Of a stretch of 64,000 bases of DNA, positions 60,353 through 64,000 are shown piece after piece. The notes below the pieces were generated by a model. That model was not told where the DNA came from, made no database searches, and saw only the letters and a program-made list of their open reading frames with translations. Made by a program: the position numbers and the translations under genes. This stretch comes from Polaribacter cellanae (GTDB lineage Bacteria; Bacteroidota; Bacteroidia; Flavobacteriales; Flavobacteriaceae), in NCBI RefSeq assembly GCF_017569185.1, contig NZ_CP071869.1, positions 868,001 through 932,000 of the forward strand, read 5' to 3'. The first letter of the stretch is position 1. Each line of letters begins with the position of its first letter.

Positions 60353-60976
60353 ATGCAAATTGTAATTGCCAATAAATCGCATAGTATTTATGCAGAAATT
60401 ATCTGTAAAACTATAGAAGATGCTGCTAAAATTAGAGGAACAGGAATTGCCAAACGAAAACCTGAATACATAACTACCAAAATGGAAAATGGAAATGCAG
60501 TTATTGCTTTAGAAGGCAATAAATTTGCTGGTTTCTGTTATATTGAAGCTTGGAGCCATGGAAAATTCGTTGCCAATTCTGGTTTAATTGTACATCCCGA
60601 TTTTAGAAATATTGGGTTAGCAAAACAGATAAAAAAAGTAGTTTTTGAGCATTCCAGAACCAAATTTCCGAACTCTAAAATATTTAGTATTACAACTGGT
60701 TTAGCCGTTATGAAACTAAATAGCGATTTGGGTTACAAACCTGTTACTTTCTCGGAACTTACCAACGACCAATCTTTCTGGAAAGGTTGCCAAACCTGTA
60801 AAAATTACGATGTTTTAACAAGAACTGAACAAAAAATGTGTTTGTGTACAGGAATGTTATTCGACCCTAAAAAGCAAAACGAAGAAAAACCAAAAAAGGT
60901 GAAAGAAAACGTTTTTAAAAGATTAAAAAAAATAAAACAGAACTTGTTTCTAAAAAAAGATAAAAATGTCAAATAA
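60353..60976 (+). CDS. GNAT acyltransferase of the arginine operon
   Basis: A 207-residue protein. The GNAT core includes FAGFCYIEAWSHGKFVANSG and GLIVHPDFRNIGLAKQIKKV near residue 82 (acyl-CoA loop); the C-terminal part is Cys-rich (KGCQTCKNYD, KMCLCTGMLF) and ends in a basic tail. As the first gene of the operon it is probably the glutamate N-acyltransferase that starts arginine synthesis; in Bacteroidota the acyl group may be succinyl rather than acetyl. Its end overlaps argG by 11 bases. Confidence 0.85.
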   Translation: MQIVIANKSHSIYAEIICKTIEDAAKIRGTGIAKRKPEYITTKMENGNAVIALEGNKFAGFCYIEAWSHGKFVANSGLIVHPDFRNIGLAKQIKKVVFEHSRTKFPNSKIFSITTGLAVMKLNSDLGYKPVTFSELTNDQSFWKGCQTCKNYDVLTRTEQKMCLCTGMLFDPKKQNEEKPKKVKENVFKRLKKIKQNLFLKKDKNVK

Positions 60977-62156
60977 TAAAGGAAAAAAATTAGTAATTGC
61001 ATATAGTGGTGGTTTAGATACTTCTTATTGTGCAGTAAGTTTATCAAAAGAATACGATGTTCACGCAGTTAGTGTAAATACAGGTGGTTTTTCTGATAAA
61101 GAAATTAAAAACATAGAAAGTAATGCGTATAAAATGGGCGTTTCAACCTATAAAAATATTGATGCAGTTGCAACATTCTACAATAAAGTAGTAAAATATT
61201 TAATTTTTGGAAATGTTCTAAAAAATAGCACTTATCCACTTTCTGTTAGTGCTGAGAGAATTATACAAGCCATCGAAATTATAGAATACGCAAAAAGTAT
61301 AAATGCAGCATATATTGCGCATGGAAGTACTGGTGCAGGAAACGACCAAGTTCGTTTTGATATGATTTTTCAAACTTTAGCGCCAAACATTAAAATTATT
61401 ACACCTATTAGAGACCAAAAATTAACCAGACAAGAAGAAATAGAGTATTTAAAATCGGAAGGAATTGATATGCCTTGGGAAAAATCGAAGTATTCTGTAA
61501 ATAAAGGACTTTGGGGAACAAGTGTTGGTGGTGTTGAAACTTTAAAATCAGAAAAACCTTTACCAAGTGAAGCATATCCTTCTCAATTAGAAAAAACTGG
61601 AGAAGAAAAAGTTACCATCACTTTTAAAAATGGAGAATTCGTAGCTTTAAATGGTGAAGAAAACAAACCTGAAATAAACATTGAAAATCTTAATGAAATT
61701 GCCTCTAAATATGCAATTGGTAGAGATATTCATGTTGGCGATACCATTGTTGGTACAAAAGGAAGAGTTGGTTTTGAAGCAGCTGCTGCTTTAATTACGG
61801 TAAAAGCCCATCATTTATTAGAAAAACACACGCTTACAAAATGGCAACTGCAACACAAAGAGTATTTATCGAGTTTTTACGGAATGCATTTGCATGAAGG
61901 GCAGTATTTAGATCCTGTAATGAGAGATACTGAAGCTTTCCTACAAAGTTCTCAAAAAATGGTTTCAGGAAATGTGGTGGTTACTTTAAAACCCTATCAT
62001 TTTTCTTTGGATGGAATTATTTCTAACCACGATTTAATGTCGAGTGCATTCAGCACGTATGGTGAAGAAAATAAAGCATGGACAGCTGATGATGCAAAAG
62101 GTTTTATCAAAATTTTGGGAAATCAAAATAAAATTTATCAACAAGTAAATAAATAA
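60966..62156 (+). CDS. argG: Argininosuccinate synthase
   Basis: A 396-residue enzyme that joins citrulline and aspartate with ATP. The PP-loop YSGGLDTSYCAVSL is at residue 14; AYIAHGSTGAGNDQVRFD near 116 is the second signature. Normal length. Overlaps the acyltransferase gene upstream and is followed by argC after two bases. Confidence 0.97.
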   Translation: MSNNKGKKLVIAYSGGLDTSYCAVSLSKEYDVHAVSVNTGGFSDKEIKNIESNAYKMGVSTYKNIDAVATFYNKVVKYLIFGNVLKNSTYPLSVSAERIIQAIEIIEYAKSINAAYIAHGSTGAGNDQVRFDMIFQTLAPNIKIITPIRDQKLTRQEEIEYLKSEGIDMPWEKSKYSVNKGLWGTSVGGVETLKSEKPLPSEAYPSQLEKTGEEKVTITFKNGEFVALNGEENKPEINIENLNEIASKYAIGRDIHVGDTIVGTKGRVGFEAAAALITVKAHHLLEKHTLTKWQLQHKEYLSSFYGMHLHEGQYLDPVMRDTEAFLQSSQKMVSGNVVVTLKPYHFSLDGIISNHDLMSSAFSTYGEENKAWTADDAKGFIKILGNQNKIYQQVNK

Positions 62157-62158
62157 CG

Positions 62159-63136
62159 ATGTTAAAAGTAGGAATTATAGGTGGCGCAGGCTATACTGCT
62201 GGTGAGTTAATCAGGCTATTATTGAACCATCCAAAAACGAATATCAATTTTGTGTACAGCACCTCAAATGCTGGAAATAAATTATATAAGGTTCATCAAG
62301 ATTTAATTGGAAGTACAGAAATTAAATTTTCTTCGGAAATCAATAAAAATGTAGATGTCTTATTTTTATGTTTAGGGCATGGAAATTCAAAAGCTTTTCT
62401 AGAGAAAAACTCATTTTCAAATAACACAAAAATCATAGATTTAAGTAATGATTTTAGACTAACTTCTGATAAAAATTTAGAAGGAAAAGAATTTGTGTAC
62501 GGTTTACCAGAATTACAAAAAGAAGCGATAAAATCGGCTAAATATATTGCAAATCCTGGTTGTTTTGCAACTGCTTTGCAATTGGCAATTTTACCTTTGG
62601 CAGCAAACGGATTGTTAAAAAAAGATATTCATATTAACGCTGTAACTGGTGCAACTGGTGCAGGAACTTCGTTGTCTGCAACTACACATTTTACCTATAG
62701 AGATAATAATTTTTCGCATTATAAAGCTTTTACGCATCAGCATTTGGGTGAAATAAATCAAACAATACATCAATTACAAAGTAATTATACTGATGATGTT
62801 ATTTTTATTCCAAATAGAGGAAATTTTTCCAGAGGAATATTTGCAACCGTTTATACAAAGTATAATGGCAGTGTAAACGACGCAAAAAAAATTTATAAAG
62901 AATTTTACAAAGATGCTGCTTTTACCTTTATTTCTGATGATGAAATTCACATGAAACAAGTGGTAAACACCAACAAATGTTTACTTCATTTAAAAAAATA
63001 TGACAATAAACTATTAATTACAAGTACCATCGATAATTTACTAAAAGGAGCTTCTGGTCAGGCAATTCAGAATCTAAATTTACTATTTGGCTTTGAAGAA
63101 ACAACAGGAATTAATTTAAAAGCGAATTATTTTTAA
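62159..63136 (+). CDS. argC: N-acetyl-gamma-glutamyl-phosphate reductase
   Basis: A 325-residue NADP-dependent reductase of the arginine pathway. GIIGGAGYTAGELIRLLLNH is the N-terminal nucleotide motif, and NPGCFATALQLAILPL near residue 132 holds the catalytic Cys (GCF/Y signature). In Bacteroidota it may use the succinyl instead of the acetyl substrate. A heptamer repeat follows before proC. Confidence 0.96.
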   Translation: MLKVGIIGGAGYTAGELIRLLLNHPKTNINFVYSTSNAGNKLYKVHQDLIGSTEIKFSSEINKNVDVLFLCLGHGNSKAFLEKNSFSNNTKIIDLSNDFRLTSDKNLEGKEFVYGLPELQKEAIKSAKYIANPGCFATALQLAILPLAANGLLKKDIHINAVTGATGAGTSLSATTHFTYRDNNFSHYKAFTHQHLGEINQTIHQLQSNYTDDVIFIPNRGNFSRGIFATVYTKYNGSVNDAKKIYKEFYKDAAFTFISDDEIHMKQVVNTNKCLLHLKKYDNKLLITSTIDNLLKGASGQAIQNLNLLFGFEETTGINLKANYF

Positions 63137-63139
63137 TAC

Positions 63140-63210
63140 TGGTTGATAGTTTTTGGTTGATAGTTTATAGTTAAACCGCCAAAAACCAATAACTAACAAC
63201 CATAAATCAA
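63140..63210. repeat. Heptamer repeat between argC and proC
   Basis: Words GGTTGAT, AGTTTTT, GGTTGAT, AGTTTAT, AGTTAAA come first and are followed by complementary-type words AAACCAA, TAACTAA, CAACCAT, AAATCAA. The two halves could pair into a long imperfect hairpin inside the operon. Confidence 0.8.
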
Positions 63211-63215
63211 TATTT

Positions 63216-64000
63216 ATGAAAATAGCAATCATAGGAACAGGAAATTTAGGAAAATCTATTGCGAAAGGTTTAATTACCAACAACGCAATTACCTCTTTAT
63301 ACCTAACCAAAAGAAATTTAGGTGAAATTGAAGAATTTAATGGATACAAAAACGTATTCTTAACCACTGACAATCAAGAAGCTGTAAAAAAATCTGATGT
63401 TTTAATATTTGCAGTGCAACCTGCTCATCTTGAACAAATTCTGGATGACATCAAACCAATTTTAACCGAAAAACACGTGTTAATTTCTACAATTACTGGT
63501 TTTTTAATTCCTAAAATTGAAGAAAAAGTAGGTGCAGATAAATTTATTATTAGAGCAATGCCAAACACAGCAATTGCCGTTGGAAAATCGATGACCTGTT
63601 TGTGTAGCAACGCAAAAGGTGCAAAAAGAATTCAGCTTGCGGAAGCAATTTTTAATAGATTGGGGCATTCTTTGGCAATTCCAGAATCGCAAATGCAAGC
63701 AGCAACCGTGGTTTGTGCAAGTGGCATCGCTTTTTGGATGCGTTTAATTCGTGCCACTACTCAAGCTGCAATTCAATTAGGTTTCGATGCTAAAGAAGCA
63801 CAAGAATTGGCAATGTTTACCAGTGAAGGTGCAGCCAATTTATTAATTACAAATGAAAAGCATCCTGAAGAAGAAATCGACAGAGTTACAACTCCAATGG
63901 GTTGCACCATTGAGGGGTTAAACGAAATGGAACATAAAGGTTTAAGCTCTTCTTTAATACAAGGAATGGTGGCTTCTTTTAATAAAATTAGTACTATTAA
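63216..64000 (+). CDS. proC: Pyrroline-5-carboxylate reductase, 3' end outside the window
   Basis: The first 261 codons are present and open to the last base. MKIAIIGTGNLGKSIAKGLI is the NADP motif, AVQPAHLEQIL follows near residue 70, and the C-terminal ProC signature lies near ATVVCASGIAFWMRLIRATT. It makes proline from pyrroline-5-carboxylate. In Bacteroidota this gene commonly sits between argC and argD in the arginine operon. Confidence 0.92.
   Translation, partial: MKIAIIGTGNLGKSIAKGLITNNAITSLYLTKRNLGEIEEFNGYKNVFLTTDNQEAVKKSDVLIFAVQPAHLEQILDDIKPILTEKHVLISTITGFLIPKIEEKVGADKFIIRAMPNTAIAVGKSMTCLCSNAKGAKRIQLAEAIFNRLGHSLAIPESQMQAATVVCASGIAFWMRLIRATTQAAIQLGFDAKEAQELAMFTSEGAANLLITNEKHPEEEIDRVTTPMGCTIEGLNEMEHKGLSSSLIQGMVASFNKISTI

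Overview
This window looks like chromosome of a marine member of the Flavobacteriaceae (Bacteroidota), close to Polaribacter or Tenacibaculum in style. The evidence is the strongly AT-rich sequence, promoters of the TAnnTTTG type, A-rich leaders without Shine-Dalgarno sequences, many lipoproteins, a subtilase with a type IX secretion sorting tail, 2TM-domain proteins and the Bacteroidota-style arginine gene order. No tRNA, rRNA or CRISPR array was seen.

Layout. 1-8.9 kb: an imelysin/DUF4856 lipoprotein pair, a 5'-nucleotidase, an HMG-CoA-lyase-like enzyme, two APC permeases, a LysE exporter and a DciA-like protein. 9-18.7 kb: recF, a membrane TPR protein, ribH, then a tight operon (small membrane protein, mutL, two rhomboid proteases, an endonuclease/exonuclease/phosphatase protein), a geranylgeranyl-reductase-like flavoprotein and two small enzymes. 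18.8-33.6 kb: mtaB, DUF6438 lipoprotein, alpha/beta hydrolase, lytic transglycosylase, an insertion sequence that has split a ywbE gene, two duplicated cold-shock genes, nitronate monooxygenase, subtilase, mnmA, purB and terC. 33.6-46.3 kb: a TonB receptor with a His/Cys-rich small protein and a lipoprotein, then phospholipid synthase, transporter, M48 protease, msrB, dinB, ffh, folD, a decayed YitT gene and an AI-2E-family permease.

46.4-52.4 kb is an accessory island. Three imperfect palindromes with GGTAAC/GTTACC ends mark off two cassette-like units. One carries a controller, a cytosine methyltransferase and a Sau3AI-like endonuclease. The other carries membrane proteins and a second copy of the insertion sequence, inserted in a small membrane-protein gene. 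The two insertion sequences are 1648 bp each, differ at only a few positions and have 4-bp target duplications.

52.4-64 kb: cupin, lipoprotein, HerA-like ATPase, and a LytS/LytTR two-component operon with four free-standing 2TM proteins plus a fifth 2TM domain fused to the kinase. The window ends in an arginine operon (acyltransferase, argG, argC, proC). Its leader encodes two Arg-containing peptides; the first overlaps a terminator hairpin in exactly the arrangement expected for ribosome-mediated attenuation.

A further genome-wide theme is degenerate tandem repeats with a strict 7-bp period but different words, at about eight intergenic places, often starting right at a stop codon.
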